Part shown: positions 26,696-37,372 of the stretch, one piece after another
How the letters are laid out: each line of letters starts with the position of its first letter
How positions within the stretch are numbered: the first letter of the stretch is position 1
Assembly: GCF_002362255.1 (NCBI RefSeq)
Contig: NZ_LPVV01000004.1
Span: 1 to 64,000 of the forward strand
Length of the DNA stretch: 64,000 bases
Direction of reading: 5' to 3'
From: Microbacterium sp. SZ1
Lineage (GTDB): Bacteria; Actinomycetota; Actinomycetes; Actinomycetales; Microbacteriaceae
Translations under genes and position numbers: made by a program
Notes under the pieces: generated by a model
The model's database searches: none
The model's input: only the letters and a program-made list of their open reading frames with translations
Told to the model about the DNA's origin: nothing

Positions 26696-27994
26696 TCAGC
26701 CGAAGGACTCGACGCCGCCCCATCCGCCGACCCAGGCCTCGACCCGCGGATCGGCTCGCAGCGCATGGATGCCGTCGGCCGGCATCCGAACGGTCTCGAA
26801 CCCCTCTTCCGTTCCCCAGCGCGTCGCGCGCCGCGTCGCGCGACGGGAGCGCAGAGACCCGAGCGACGAGCCGTCCTCGGCGAGGAGCTCGACCGACCCG
26901 ATCCGCCCCGCCCCGAGGCGCGTGACGAGATCCACGATCCACGCGGCCTTCAGGACGACGACGGGGCGAGGCATCTCCCAGACGACCCGGGCGTCGACGT
27001 CACCCGCCGAGACAAGCACGCGGGGGTCGTCGGCGAGCTCAGCCGGCACGTCGTCCAGGAGCAGCCGCGCACGAGGGAAGGCCGCGAACACGGAGTCCGC
27101 GGCGATGAACAGCGCCGCGGCCGAGTGCTCCCCCGGCAGTCGAACCGCGAGATCCGCGGCTTCGGACCACAGCGCGCGCGGCGAGGAGCCGGGCACCGGG
27201 ATCGACGACTGCAGCCGGAGCGTCTGGGCGTTGGCGCGCTCCATCCCCGAGCCATCGCGGTCAGCCCACTCCGGGCCGTCGTGCCAGGCCACGGCATCCG
27301 GCACGTGCGCGAGCACCGCGCCAGCCTGCCACATGCGGTGCGCCCACTCCCAGTCCTCGCCGCCGTACGTCGTGAACGTCTCGTCGAATCCGCCGACCTC
27401 GTCGAACAGCCGCCGCGAACAGCCCATGACCGCGCCGATCACGAACCGGTACGAGCGGTCGTCGGCGTCGAGCAGGTCGCGGCTCCGCGCGTACTCCTCG
27501 GCCAGCCACGCGGGTTCGGCCAGCTCTCCTCCCGCAGCGGCTTCCACCACAGGCACGTCCGGCGAGATGCCCGTGAAGTCGGCGTGACGGCGCCGCCCCA
27601 CCACGACCGCCTCCGTCAGCAGAGCGGGCAGGCGGGTGAGCGCACGCACGTATCCGGGTTCCGGCGCGGTATCGGCATCGAGGAAGCACAGCACCTCCCC
27701 GTTGCTCGCCCGAACGCCGAGATTGCGCACGGCGGCGAGCCGGAAGCCGCGATCCTCCTGCCGCACGAGGACCACGCCCTCGGGCACGTCGATCTCACCG
27801 GGCGAGCCGTCGTCCGCCACGACGATCTCGAGGAGCTCGCGCGGATAGTCCTGCGCGGCGAGCGCATGCAGGGTGCGAGCGAGCTCACGGGGCTGGTCGT
27901 AGTGCGCGACGATGACCGAGACGCGCGGCAGTGGATCGGGCACGACGCCGTCCACTGCATCCCACCCGTTGCCCACGACGTACGGAGTCGTCAC
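26696..27994 (-). CDS. Glycosyltransferase family 2 with C-terminal extension
   Basis: 432-aa GT-A glycosyltransferase. N-terminal VSVIVAHYDQPRELARTL, VVADDGSPG, LCFLDADTAPEPGYV (DXD) and later ETFTTYGGEDWEWAHRMWQAGA identify a family 2 enzyme with the ED acceptor-site motif. The last 170 residues form an extra domain I do not recognise. GTG at 27994 overlaps the preceding glycosyltransferase stop by 4 bases. Third gene of the leftward half of a divergent glycan cluster. Confidence 0.86.
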   Translation of the reverse strand: MTTPYVVGNGWDAVDGVVPDPLPRVSVIVAHYDQPRELARTLHALAAQDYPRELLEIVVADDGSPGEIDVPEGVVLVRQEDRGFRLAAVRNLGVRASNGEVLCFLDADTAPEPGYVRALTRLPALLTEAVVVGRRRHADFTGISPDVPVVEAAAGGELAEPAWLAEEYARSRDLLDADDRSYRFVIGAVMGCSRRLFDEVGGFDETFTTYGGEDWEWAHRMWQAGAVLAHVPDAVAWHDGPEWADRDGSGMERANAQTLRLQSSIPVPGSSPRALWSEAADLAVRLPGEHSAAALFIAADSVFAAFPRARLLLDDVPAELADDPRVLVSAGDVDARVVWEMPRPVVVLKAAWIVDLVTRLGAGRIGSVELLAEDGSSLGSLRSRRATRRATRWGTEEGFETVRMPADGIHALRADPRVEAWVGGWGGVESFG

Positions 27995-28962
27995 GATCCC
28001 AGCCCATCCCACAGGCGCAGGTACGCGTCCGCGGCATCCGCCCGCGAGTGCGGCAGCCGAGCGAGTCCGTGCCAGGTCGTGTCGGGATCAGCCGCCGCCC
28101 CGCGCAGAGCGTCGGCGAGGCCGGTTTCGTCGACCGCGTCAAGGGTTCCCGGGCGCAGAGCGGCCATCTCGTCGATGTAGCGGTTGCGCACGGCCACCGG
28201 ACGCCGCCCCCATCCGATCCACGAGGCCAGGGAACCGGATGCCGAGATGTGCCGATGCGCGATCACCGGCACCGTCACCGCCCGCCCGCGACGGGCGATC
28301 TCGTCGTCGTCCAGCCACCCGGTGACCTCGACGTCGACACCGAGGCCGGCGGCGCGCCGGACGAAGGTCTCGAGCTCGCTCGCGTGCCCGTCGGAAGCGC
28401 GCCCCAGCACGGTGAGCCTCCGGATGCCGGCCGCGGCCGCGGCATCCGCCGCCTCGTCATGTCCCTTCCCCGGGTAGAAGTAGCCGAGGACGCCGACCGA
28501 TCCGTCGGGACGCGGCCGCTCGGCATCCCTCCCGAGTTCGACGGGCAACGGGATGGCGGATGCCGGCCCCGTCCACACGTCCTCCTCGCGGAGCAGCGCC
28601 AGCTCGTGCTCGCTGTTCACGACGACCGCCTGGGCGGCAGCCGCGACGAGAGCGTACGCGGCCCGACGCCGCGGACGGTTCTGCTCGCCGTCGGATTCCT
28701 GCGGCACGTCATGCAGGGTGACGCTCAGACGCAACCGGGTCGTGAGATCGGCGAACGTCCGCGAGGCCTCCTCGGGGGAGTCGCCCCAGAGCCGGTCGGT
28801 GAAGTGCGCGTGCACGGCGGTGCCGTCGGGCACGTGCGCGAGTCCGGCCGGATCGACCGTCCGCACATCTGCGAGGGTGCCGATCGCGGACGCCATGTCG
28901 CGGGCGTAGACGGCGACGCCGTGCTCGCCGGGGTGGACGAGCAGCAGAGGCGCGCGGCTCAT
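27991..28962 (-). CDS. Glycosyltransferase-like protein of the glycan cluster
   Basis: 323-aa protein with a GT-B-like layout: N-terminal HPGEHGVAVYARDMASAI, a central VVVNSEHELALLRE, and VGVLGYFYPGKGHDEAADAAA with a Gly-rich loop in front of the presumed donor-sugar site; C-terminal HISASGSLASWIGWGRRPVA. Most likely a family 4-type transferase lacking the usual EPFGL motif, so substrate and activity are uncertain. ATG at 28962; both ends overlap the neighbouring genes by four bases. Confidence 0.65.
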   Translation of the reverse strand: MSRAPLLLVHPGEHGVAVYARDMASAIGTLADVRTVDPAGLAHVPDGTAVHAHFTDRLWGDSPEEASRTFADLTTRLRLSVTLHDVPQESDGEQNRPRRRAAYALVAAAAQAVVVNSEHELALLREEDVWTGPASAIPLPVELGRDAERPRPDGSVGVLGYFYPGKGHDEAADAAAAAGIRRLTVLGRASDGHASELETFVRRAAGLGVDVEVTGWLDDDEIARRGRAVTVPVIAHRHISASGSLASWIGWGRRPVAVRNRYIDEMAALRPGTLDAVDETGLADALRGAAADPDTTWHGLARLPHSRADAADAYLRLWDGLGS

Positions 28963-29886
28963 GCGGCGCGCCAGACCGCGAGCAAAGGCGCGAGTCGGTC
29001 GACCGCCGCCGCGACGAACTCAGGGTGGGCGGCGTACCAGGCGGTGTGCGCCTCGCGCACCTCCGCGTCGTCGAGCGCCTCCCCCTCGACGAGCCACTCC
29101 GCCCGCGGCTCGTCGGGCAGATCCCATGCCTCGACGACCTCGGGGGCGAGCGGAGCCCGCACGGCGTCGAGCAGCGGCCGCCCTGGATCGACGTGCCCGT
29201 CGGTGTCGCCCAGCGCGTCGAGCACCCGCGCTCCGAGCGGGAGCCAGACCGCGTTCCCCGGGTGGTTCACGGTGCGCGCGTGATCGGCGGTGACCGTGTC
29301 GAAGAGGTCGGACACCCGGACGTCGGCGGTCGCTTCGCGGGTGCGGAGGATGTCGATCGAGGATCGACCGATCGCGCGCACCGCCTCCGGCGAGATCGAC
29401 GAGGACACCGGGATGCCGGCGGCCACCGCGAGGGTGCGGATGTCGTGATAGGCCACGACGGGCGGTTCCTCCTCGACGCCGGGGACCCGGATCGCCGCCT
29501 GGAACGGATGCAGTCCCGCGAACCGCACGGGAGGCACCGTGAGCACCCTCGCCGACGTCGCCGCGGTGACCTGCCGTGTGCCGAGAGGGAGGTCGTGATA
29601 GTCGTCGCGGACCGGCTGCGTGACGACGGTGTGCGCTGCGGGAGCGAGCTCGTGCAGACGTCGAGCGTCCTCCTCGGTCATCTCGTGCACCGGGGGGACG
29701 CGGATGAAGCGTCGCTGCGGGGTGTCCATCACGAGCCGCAGTGATTCGGCCTGGCAGTTGCCCAGCACGACGCCGAAACTCTCGGGGAGCGGGGCGAGAC
29801 CGTAGAACTCCCCGTAGTGCCGACGGCGTCCTAGCATCGCCGCCCCGGCGGGCGCAACGGTCGTGACGTCAGGGGAAGGGTGGTTC

Positions 29887-29888
<2 letters not shown>
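28959..29888 (-). CDS. WcbI-family polysaccharide biosynthesis protein
   Basis: 309-aa protein with the WcbI signature GNCQAESLRLVM near residue 45, which in the family forms the catalytic region of a presumed acyl/acetyltransferase or esterase acting on capsule sugars. Other matching parts are HTVVTQPVRDDYH and the conserved FAGLHPF. The predicted ATG at 29888 has AGGAGG 14 bases upstream, unusually far; ATG 29837 is another option. First gene of the leftward unit. Its start overlaps the in-frame ATG of the opposite gene at 29887. Confidence 0.78.
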
Positions 29889-31106
<1,218 letters not shown>

Positions 31107-31110
<4 letters not shown>

Positions 31111-32264
31111 GCGCGGGACAGCGGTTGCGGGTGCTGGTTGTCGCGCCCGAACGGCACGCGCTCCGCCAGCCGCACGCCGGCGGCCTCGAGGCGGTCGTGT
31201 GGAACCGGGTGCGATGGCTGCGGAGCCGCGGGCACCACGTCGATCTGTGCGCTGCCGAGGGGTCGGACTTCCTCGACTCCTCCGCTGATCTGCGTCTGCC
31301 GCGCCCCCGCTGGCATCACGCGCGCGACGTGTCGGACACCGAGAACCCCGCAGGACACCGCCGGCGAATGTCGGATGCTTTCGCCCGCGTCCGCGCACGC
31401 CTCACCGACCCGCTCGATCGCGTCGACGTCGTCGACAACCACAGCCTCCACGGCGATCCGATCCTGTGGAGCAGGGACGTGGGCGTGCCGGTCGTGACCA
31501 CCCTGCACACACCGCCGCTCCCCGACATGGTGCACGCCTCACGCTCGCTTCCGCCGTCGGCACCGCACCGCTTCCTCGCGGTGAGCCAGTTCACGGCTCG
31601 CGCGTGGTCGGCGGAAGGGGTCGACGCGTTCGTCTTCCCGAACGGGGTCGACAGCGCCCAGTGGCAGCGAGGGCAGGGCGGCGACCACTGGGTCTGGTTC
31701 GGCCGCATCGTCCCCGAGAAGGCCCCGCACCTCGCGATCCGCGCGGCCCGTCTGGCCGGCGCCCGGATCCGGATCGCCGGTCGCATCGGCGACGCGGAGT
31801 ACTTCGCGCGCGAGGTCGAACCGCTCCTCGGCGACGGAGTGGAGTACGTCGGTCCGCTGCGTCAGCCCGAGCTGTGCGCCCTCGTCGGCACCTCGTCGGT
31901 CGCGCTCGTGACCCCTGTGTGGTCTGAGCCCTTCGGACTGGTGCTGGCCGAGGCGCTGATGACGGGCACTCCCGTCGTCGCGTTCGACGAGGGCGGCGCG
32001 AGCGAGGTGCTGGCCGGTCTGCCCGGATGCTCCGTCGTCGCGCCCGGAGACGTCGCCGCGCTCGCGCAGGCAGCCGTCGCGCTCGCCCGCGGCTCGTCAT
32101 CGAGTGAGCTTCGCGATCGGGTGCGGGCTGCCGCGACCGCCCGTCATTCGCTCGCGCGCCGTCACCGCGAGGTCGAACGCGTGCTGGCCGTGGCGGCGCA
32201 GAGTCCTTCCGTGATCGCCGAGGAGATCCGGCCCGTCGAAGAAGTGGAGGCGGTCGGCGCATGA
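31107..32264 (+). CDS. Glycosyltransferase family 4
   Basis: 385-aa GT-B transferase with complete family 4 motifs: HAGGLEAVVWNRVRWLRSRG (acceptor side), VTTLHTPPLPD, FLAVSQFTARAW, WFGRIVPEKAPHLAIRAARLA and the donor-binding VTPVWSEPFGLVLAEALMTG followed by PVVAFDEGGASEVL. GTG start within the stop of the previous gene and ATGA overlap with the next. The sugar donor and acceptor are unknown. Confidence 0.9.
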
Positions 32265-33274
32265 TCGGCTGGTACGTGCATCATCACGGGTGGGGACACG
32301 TGACGCGGATGCGGGCGATCCGCCGCCATCTCGGCGAGGAGGTCACCGTCTTCTCGTCCCTCCCCGCACCCGAAGCCCTCGACGAGGGAACGACATGGGT
32401 CCGCCTGCCTGAGGATGCCGACCCCGTGGTCGGATCCGACGGCCTGAGCCGCGAGGCGCACGAGCTCGGCGACGTCACGGCGGGCGGCGCCCTGCACTGG
32501 GCTCCCATCGGACACCCCGGCCATCAGGAGCGCCTCGCGATCATCGCCGACTGGATCGCCAGAAACCCGGTGTCGGTGTTCGTCGTCGACGTCAGCGTCG
32601 AGGTCACCGCGTTCGTCCGGCTGCTCGGTGTGCCGACGGTCGTGTTCGCGCAACCCGGCGACCGCACCGATTCCCCGCACCGCCTCGGCTACGACGTCGC
32701 GGATCGGATCGTGGCGCCGTGGGCGCCCGGCACGATCGACGCGGCGGAGCTGGCGAGCCGGGTCGATCGGGTGCGTCATGTCGGAGCGATCTCGCGGTAC
32801 GACGGACGAGACCGAGACGGAATCGCGGATGACACGGCGCGGCGAGTGCTCTTCCTCAGCCGCACACTCGATCAGCCGGAGCTCGCGGCGACGGCCGACC
32901 TGCTGGCGGCGCGGGGCTGGGTCGTCGAGACGGCGGGCGCTCGGGGCGACGACCGGGTCGACGACGTCTGGCCGATGCTGTGCCGGGCGACCGTGGTGGT
33001 GAGCGCAGCCGGCCAGAACGGCGTGGCCGACCTCGCGGCCGTCGGAGCCCGTGCCGTCGTCCTCCCGCAGGACCGGCCCTTCGGCGAGCAGGAGCACACC
33101 GGGCGGGTGCTGCAGTCCGACGGCTACGCGTGGACGGGTCCGGCCGATTCGACGCCGGCGCAGATCGTCGAACTCGTCGAGCGGGCCGCCGCCTCGACAC
33201 CGGACTGGACGGGCTGGGGCGTCGCGGGCGCCGCCGCGCGCGCCGCCAGGGCGATCGAGGAGGTCGCGTCATGA
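32261..33274 (+). CDS. GT28/MurG-like glycosyltransferase
   Basis: 337-aa protein beginning MIGWYVHHHGWGHVTRMRAI, the HHHGWGH motif of MurG/UDP-glycosyltransferase-like proteins, with the GT-B C-terminal half RVLFLSRTLDQPELAAT and VVSAAGQNGVADLAAVGARA, PQDRPFGEQEHTGR. Some members of this group act on cell-wall or secondary-metabolite glycans. Overlaps both neighbours by 4 bases (ATGA), so it is translated with them. Confidence 0.8.
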   Translation: MIGWYVHHHGWGHVTRMRAIRRHLGEEVTVFSSLPAPEALDEGTTWVRLPEDADPVVGSDGLSREAHELGDVTAGGALHWAPIGHPGHQERLAIIADWIARNPVSVFVVDVSVEVTAFVRLLGVPTVVFAQPGDRTDSPHRLGYDVADRIVAPWAPGTIDAAELASRVDRVRHVGAISRYDGRDRDGIADDTARRVLFLSRTLDQPELAATADLLAARGWVVETAGARGDDRVDDVWPMLCRATVVVSAAGQNGVADLAAVGARAVVLPQDRPFGEQEHTGRVLQSDGYAWTGPADSTPAQIVELVERAAASTPDWTGWGVAGAAARAARAIEEVAS

Positions 33275-34095
33275 CGGCGCGCATCGCCGTGATCACCCCG
33301 GCATCGGAGAACCGGCTCGCCCACCTGCACCGCCAGCGCCGGTTTCTCCGCGAGGTCTCGACACCGGAGCACGAGGTCGTGCGCATCGAGGCCTGGCTCG
33401 ATGAATCCGAGCCGCCCGCGTTCGACGGCGCCGTGCACGTGCACCTGCCCCCGGGGCGCGACGGCATGCGGGTCGGGGCTGCGCGCAACGCCGCCGCCGA
33501 GGTGGCGCTCGCCGGCGGCGCCGACCTGCTCGTCTTCCTCGACGTCGACTGCCTGCCGGGGCCCGACCTCATCGACCGATACGTCGCCGCTTCGCTCACG
33601 CATCCCGATGGCCTGCTCTGCGGCCCCGTGACCTACCTGGAGAGCGTGCAGCGCCCGTCATCGCCCGACGAGCTCGGCGCTGCGACCAGACCTCACCCGG
33701 TGCGCCCGAACCCGGCGAGCGGGGCTCTCGAGACCGCCGGCTTCGCCGACTACGACCTGTTCTGGTCGCTGTCCTTCGCCGTGACGCCCGCCACCTGGGG
33801 GCGTCTCGGCGGGTTCGACGAGCGGTACGAGGGCTACGGCGCGGAGGACACGGACCTCGGACGTCGCGCGCGGTCGCTCGGCATCCCGCTCCACTGGGTC
33901 GGCGGAGCGCACGCGTACCACCAGTGGCACCCAGCCGGCGCTCCGCCGTGGCGTCACCTCGACGACATCCTGCGGAACGGCGCGCTGTTCGCCGAGCGCT
34001 GGGGCGAGTGGCCGATGGGCGGCTGGATCGAGGAGTTCGTCGCCGCGGGCGCCGTCGAGGAGTACGCGGGCGGGTACCGCCGCACGACGGTCTGA
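33271..34095 (+). CDS. Glycosyltransferase family 2
   Basis: 274-aa family 2 glycosyltransferase: IAVITPASENRLAHLHRQRR, AARNAAAEVALAGGADLLVFLDVDCLPG (DXD), and ERYEGYGAEDTDLGRRARS with a downstream Trp-rich HQWHP. The ED motif (GAEDTD) binds the acceptor. Last gene of the rightward four-gene operon. Its stop lies inside an 11-bp tandem repeat. Together with the leftward genes it would build a surface glycan whose composition cannot be derived from sequence. Confidence 0.88.
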   Translation: MTARIAVITPASENRLAHLHRQRRFLREVSTPEHEVVRIEAWLDESEPPAFDGAVHVHLPPGRDGMRVGAARNAAAEVALAGGADLLVFLDVDCLPGPDLIDRYVAASLTHPDGLLCGPVTYLESVQRPSSPDELGAATRPHPVRPNPASGALETAGFADYDLFWSLSFAVTPATWGRLGGFDERYEGYGAEDTDLGRRARSLGIPLHWVGGAHAYHQWHPAGAPPWRHLDDILRNGALFAERWGEWPMGGWIEEFVAAGAVEEYAGGYRRTTV

Positions 34096-34129
34096 CGACG
34101 GTCTGACGACGGTCTGACGACGGTCTCAC
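34086..34129. repeat. 11-bp tandem repeat over a stop codon
   Basis: Four tandem units GACGGTCTGAC (the last GACGGTCTCAC). Because the unit contains TGA, the first unit supplies the stop codon of the glycosyltransferase gene and the others follow out of frame. The last unit reaches the 3' end of the convergent acyltransferase gene. Confidence 0.9.
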
Positions 34130-35196
34130 GAATGGGATCTCGGGCTGTCCGGCTCGCGGCGGCCTGACGAAGGCAGACGAAGGGATCGGACGCGGTCGAC
34201 GAGCAGCAGCGGGTCGAACAGCATCCCGAGCCCGGACCGCACGAGCAGTGCGTGCAGCGCGAGGCAGATCCCGACGACGGCGGCGGTGATCACGACGGGA
34301 CCGACCGCCTCGACGACCGGGTTCGGCCGCCACCCCGCGGCCCGGACGCCAGCGTCGATGAGCGCGAGCGGGATCATGTGCAGCACGTAGATCGGCAGGG
34401 TTCGTCGGCCGATCCAGCGCAGCGGACGGGCGAGCGGCGCCGCACTCCGGTCGACGAGGGCGCAGGCCGTCACCCCGAGCGCCACCGCCACGATCGCGAG
34501 CACCGGCCACACCCCCGGCCACTGTCGCATGCCCAGCACCCCGACGACCGCCGCCAGCGCCACGTACAGCGCCCCCAGCGCCAGCAGGCGCACAGGACCG
34601 GATGCCGAGGCGAACCGCTCGACCGCATCGCGAAGTCGCACCCCGGCGAGGAAGAAGAACAGGTTCTGCGCGACCTGCCAGAGGTTGCCGAGATCGGGGA
34701 TGAGTCCGGCCGCGGCCACCGCCGACACCGCGAAAGCCACCGTCAGCACCGCCGCGGTCGGCACGTCGCGGGTGAGCCGCGCCACGGCGAGGTAGGCGGC
34801 GAGCGCCAGTAGATACCAGAGGTTCGTCGGGCTGATGGTGAGCTGCGCGAGCAGCTCCCATCCGTTCGTCGCTCTCGCCGTGTCGAAGTCGGGGGTGAGC
34901 GCGAGCACGGCTGTCTGGATGAGCACCCAGATCACGTACACCGCGAGCAGCCGGCCCGCCCGGCGCCGCCACGACCCGTCGGCGGCCAGCACGGCCCGCC
35001 CCGCGAACATCCCGGAGATGAGGAAGAACAGCGGCATGCGCAGCGGCAGCAGCTGAGCGTTCACCGTCGCCCACACGTCGGTCACGGCGCCGGCCCCCGG
35101 CATACCCACCGCGTGCTTGGTGACGACGTGCCACAGCACGACGAGGATGATGCACACGCCCTTCGCGACGTCCGGCCAGCCGACCCGTGCGCTCAC
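34126..35196 (-). CDS. Acyltransferase-3-fold membrane protein of the van-like operon
   Basis: 356-aa membrane protein with about ten hydrophobic segments and the family signs WPDVAKGVCIILVVLWHVV at the N-terminus (the conserved His of acyltransferase 3 proteins) and PLFFLISGMFAGRAV. In VanT serine/alanine racemases of VanC/VanG types a membrane domain of this fold is fused to the racemase domain. Here it is a separate gene that overlaps the ligase gene by four bases (GTGA). It may act with the racemase as a split VanT, or modify cell-wall polymers. Confidence 0.75.
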   Translation of the reverse strand: MSARVGWPDVAKGVCIILVVLWHVVTKHAVGMPGAGAVTDVWATVNAQLLPLRMPLFFLISGMFAGRAVLAADGSWRRRAGRLLAVYVIWVLIQTAVLALTPDFDTARATNGWELLAQLTISPTNLWYLLALAAYLAVARLTRDVPTAAVLTVAFAVSAVAAAGLIPDLGNLWQVAQNLFFFLAGVRLRDAVERFASASGPVRLLALGALYVALAAVVGVLGMRQWPGVWPVLAIVAVALGVTACALVDRSAAPLARPLRWIGRRTLPIYVLHMIPLALIDAGVRAAGWRPNPVVEAVGPVVITAAVVGICLALHALLVRSGLGMLFDPLLLVDRVRSLRLPSSGRREPDSPRSHS

Positions 35197-36149
35197 CGCC
35201 CCGGCACCTCGGCGGCGCGCACGAGGCGCTCCACCAGGTCGGGGTAGGCCACGTCGGCGGCGGCGAACATGCGTGGGACCTGGGATGCCGCGGTGAGGCC
35301 TGGCATCGTGTTGACCTCGTTCAGCACCGGCCCGTCGGCGGTGAGGAAGAAGTCCATGCGCGCGACGCCCGCGCACCCGAGAGCGTCGAACATCGTCAGC
35401 GCCGCCCGCGTCAGACTCGTGTGCTCCGCGGTCGTGAGCGCAGCGGGCACCGTGAACCGCGCCGTGCCGTCGTACTTCGTCGCGGTGTCGAAGAGCCCCT
35501 CCGTCTCGATCTCGAGCGGCGGCGCCGCCCACCGCACACCGCCCGCCTCACGGATCACGGCGACGTCGATCTCGCGCCCCCGCACGACCTCCTCGACGAG
35601 CACCCTCCGGTCGTAGCGCGCCGCCTCGCCCAGCGCCGTCGCGAGCTCTCCCTCCTCGCGCACGAGCCCGACCCCGTAGCTCGATCCGCTCGACACGGGC
35701 TTCACCACGACGGGACCCTCGAACTCGGCATCCCCCAGCGCGGCGGCGTCGACCACTCGGCCGCGCGCGATCCGGAGACCGGCAGCCTGCGCGACCAGCT
35801 TCGTCGCCCATTTGTCCATGCCGATGGCCCCCGCGCGCAAGCCGGAGCCGACCACCCGCACGCCCGCGAGGGCGCACAGCGCGGCGAGCGCTCCGTCCTC
35901 GCCGAGCGGACCGTGCACCGCGGGGAACACCACGTCAGCGGCACCGAGCAGCGGCAGCGCGGCGGCCAGCGAGCCCGCGGCATCCGCCCCCTCCGCAAGC
36001 CCGGGCACCTGCCACACCCCCTCCGGCGAGATCGTCACCTCGGTCACCGCGTGCCCACGCGACCGCAGCGCCTCCGCGACCGCCGCCGCCGAGGCGAGCG
36101 ACACCGCGTGCTCGGCGTTCTGTCCCCCTCCGATCACGAGCACCCTCAT
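35193..36149 (-). CDS. D-Ala-D-X ligase (Ddl/Van family)
   Basis: 318-aa ATP-grasp ligase that joins D-Ala to a second residue for peptidoglycan precursors. Seen are MRVLVIGGGQNAEHAVSLAS, FPAVHGPLGEDGALAAL, VVVKPVSSGSSYGVGLV (ATP-grasp), the omega-loop region ATKYDGTARFTVPAAL and the metal-binding GVARMDFFLTADG with LNEVNTMPGLT. The KY in the omega loop occurs in D-Ala:D-Ala and VanC/G-type ligases, whereas VanA has a different loop, so the second substrate (D-Ala or D-Ser) cannot be fixed here. ATG 36149 overlaps the racemase stop by 4 bases. Confidence 0.85.
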   Translation of the reverse strand: MRVLVIGGGQNAEHAVSLASAAAVAEALRSRGHAVTEVTISPEGVWQVPGLAEGADAAGSLAAALPLLGAADVVFPAVHGPLGEDGALAALCALAGVRVVGSGLRAGAIGMDKWATKLVAQAAGLRIARGRVVDAAALGDAEFEGPVVVKPVSSGSSYGVGLVREEGELATALGEAARYDRRVLVEEVVRGREIDVAVIREAGGVRWAAPPLEIETEGLFDTATKYDGTARFTVPAALTTAEHTSLTRAALTMFDALGCAGVARMDFFLTADGPVLNEVNTMPGLTAASQVPRMFAAADVAYPDLVERLVRAAEVPGR

Positions 36150-37372
36150 GCGAGCCCCTCCTGCTCGCGCGCGCACTGCAGGAGATCACGCGTTTCGAAG
36201 GAGGAGAAGCCCGTATCCGTCCTTCGATACGCGAGATCTCCTGCAATACCGCGCCGCACCCGCGTCCCCACCCCCGTGATGATGGTGTGCGGGATCGTCC
36301 CCGCCCACCGCGCCCACTCCTGCACACTCGGCACGGCTCCGCCCTCCGGCCCGAACACCACCGCGGTCGCACCGCGCGGAACGCGACGATCACCCGTGTC
36401 GACGACGATCTGGTCCATCGACACCCGCCCGACGAGCGGACAGCGGATGCCGTCGATCGCGACCGCCGCACCAGGCGACAGCTCACGCGGGATGCCGTCG
36501 GCGTACCCGACCCCGATCACCGCGAGGTGCGTCCGCCGCTCCGTCACGAACGCGCCGCCGTACCCGACCGAGGTGCCCGCCGCGACGATGCTGCTGTGCA
36601 CGACGGATGCCGTGAGCCGCGCCGCTCCGTGCAGCTCGACGGTCGCCGACGGGTCGATGCCGACGAGCCCCGCACCCACGCGCACCAGGTCGAAGTGCGT
36701 GGCCGGATCGGTGAGCGCCCCTGAAGTCGCGGCGAGATGCACGAGCAGCGGCCCGAACCCTGCGCGCAGCACCGCGTCGCGACCGTGGCGGAGACGCAGC
36801 ACCGCCGCAGCATTCGCCGCGGGATCGGCCTCGTCGGCGCGCGGCAGATGCCCCATCACTCCCACGACCAGGATGCGGTCGCTCGCCGCCCGGGCCACGC
36901 GCAGCAGCTCGGCCCAGTCCGCGAGCGGCACCCCGCCGCGGGTCATGCCGGTGTCCAGGTGCAGATGCACGCTCAGCAGCGGTGCGCCCGGCACCGCATC
37001 CGCCACGAGCTGGCGGAGCTCGTCGACCGACCCGACGGCGATGTCGATCCGGTCGGCGGCGGCCTGCGCGGCATCCACTCCCGACGGGTTCAGCCACGCG
37101 AGGATCGGCGCCTCGATCCCGGCCGCGCGCAGAGCGCTGCCCTCTGCGGCATCCGTCACCCCCAGCCACTCGGCCCCTGCGGCGAGCGCGGCCCTCGCGA
37201 CGGTGAGCGCGCCCAGGCCGTAGCCGTCGGCCTTCACGACGGCCATGATGCGAGCGTCGGTCGAGGCGCGGATCCGCGCGACGTTCGCCGCGACCGCGGC
37301 GGGGATCGTCTCGAGCGTCGGGGCGTGCAGCCTCGACAGCGTCAGGCGCGCGACCGGCGCCGTGAGGGTCAT
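36146..37372 (-). CDS. Alanine (or serine) racemase, PLP fold type III
   Basis: 408-aa alanine racemase family enzyme. Catalytic Lys 47 in MAVVKADGYGLG binds PLP, and VGYADGIPRE carries the catalytic Tyr region. In VanT-type enzymes this activity supplies D-Ser; the housekeeping Alr makes D-Ala. The protein would end near GVGTRVRRGI, as in relatives, but about 30 more residues follow, encoded by a palindromic repeat inserted at 36177-36247. ATG at 37372; overlaps the carboxypeptidase and ligase genes by 4 bases each. Confidence 0.9.
   Translation of the reverse strand: MTLTAPVARLTLSRLHAPTLETIPAAVAANVARIRASTDARIMAVVKADGYGLGALTVARAALAAGAEWLGVTDAAEGSALRAAGIEAPILAWLNPSGVDAAQAAADRIDIAVGSVDELRQLVADAVPGAPLLSVHLHLDTGMTRGGVPLADWAELLRVARAASDRILVVGVMGHLPRADEADPAANAAAVLRLRHGRDAVLRAGFGPLLVHLAATSGALTDPATHFDLVRVGAGLVGIDPSATVELHGAARLTASVVHSSIVAAGTSVGYGGAFVTERRTHLAVIGVGYADGIPRELSPGAAVAIDGIRCPLVGRVSMDQIVVDTGDRRVPRGATAVVFGPEGGAVPSVQEWARWAGTIPHTIITGVGTRVRRGIAGDLAYRRTDTGFSSFETRDLLQCAREQEGLA
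36177..36247. repeat. Palindromic element copy 3, inside the racemase coding end
   Basis: TGCAGGAGATC ... TTCGAAGGAGG mirrored by CGTCCTTCGAT ... GAGATCTCCTGCA, same family as 9842-9914 and 24050-24120. All of its bases are within the racemase reading frame; the encoded peptide includes FETRDLLQC, and the copy at 9842-9914 encodes a very similar FVTRDLLC in one frame. Confidence 0.85.
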
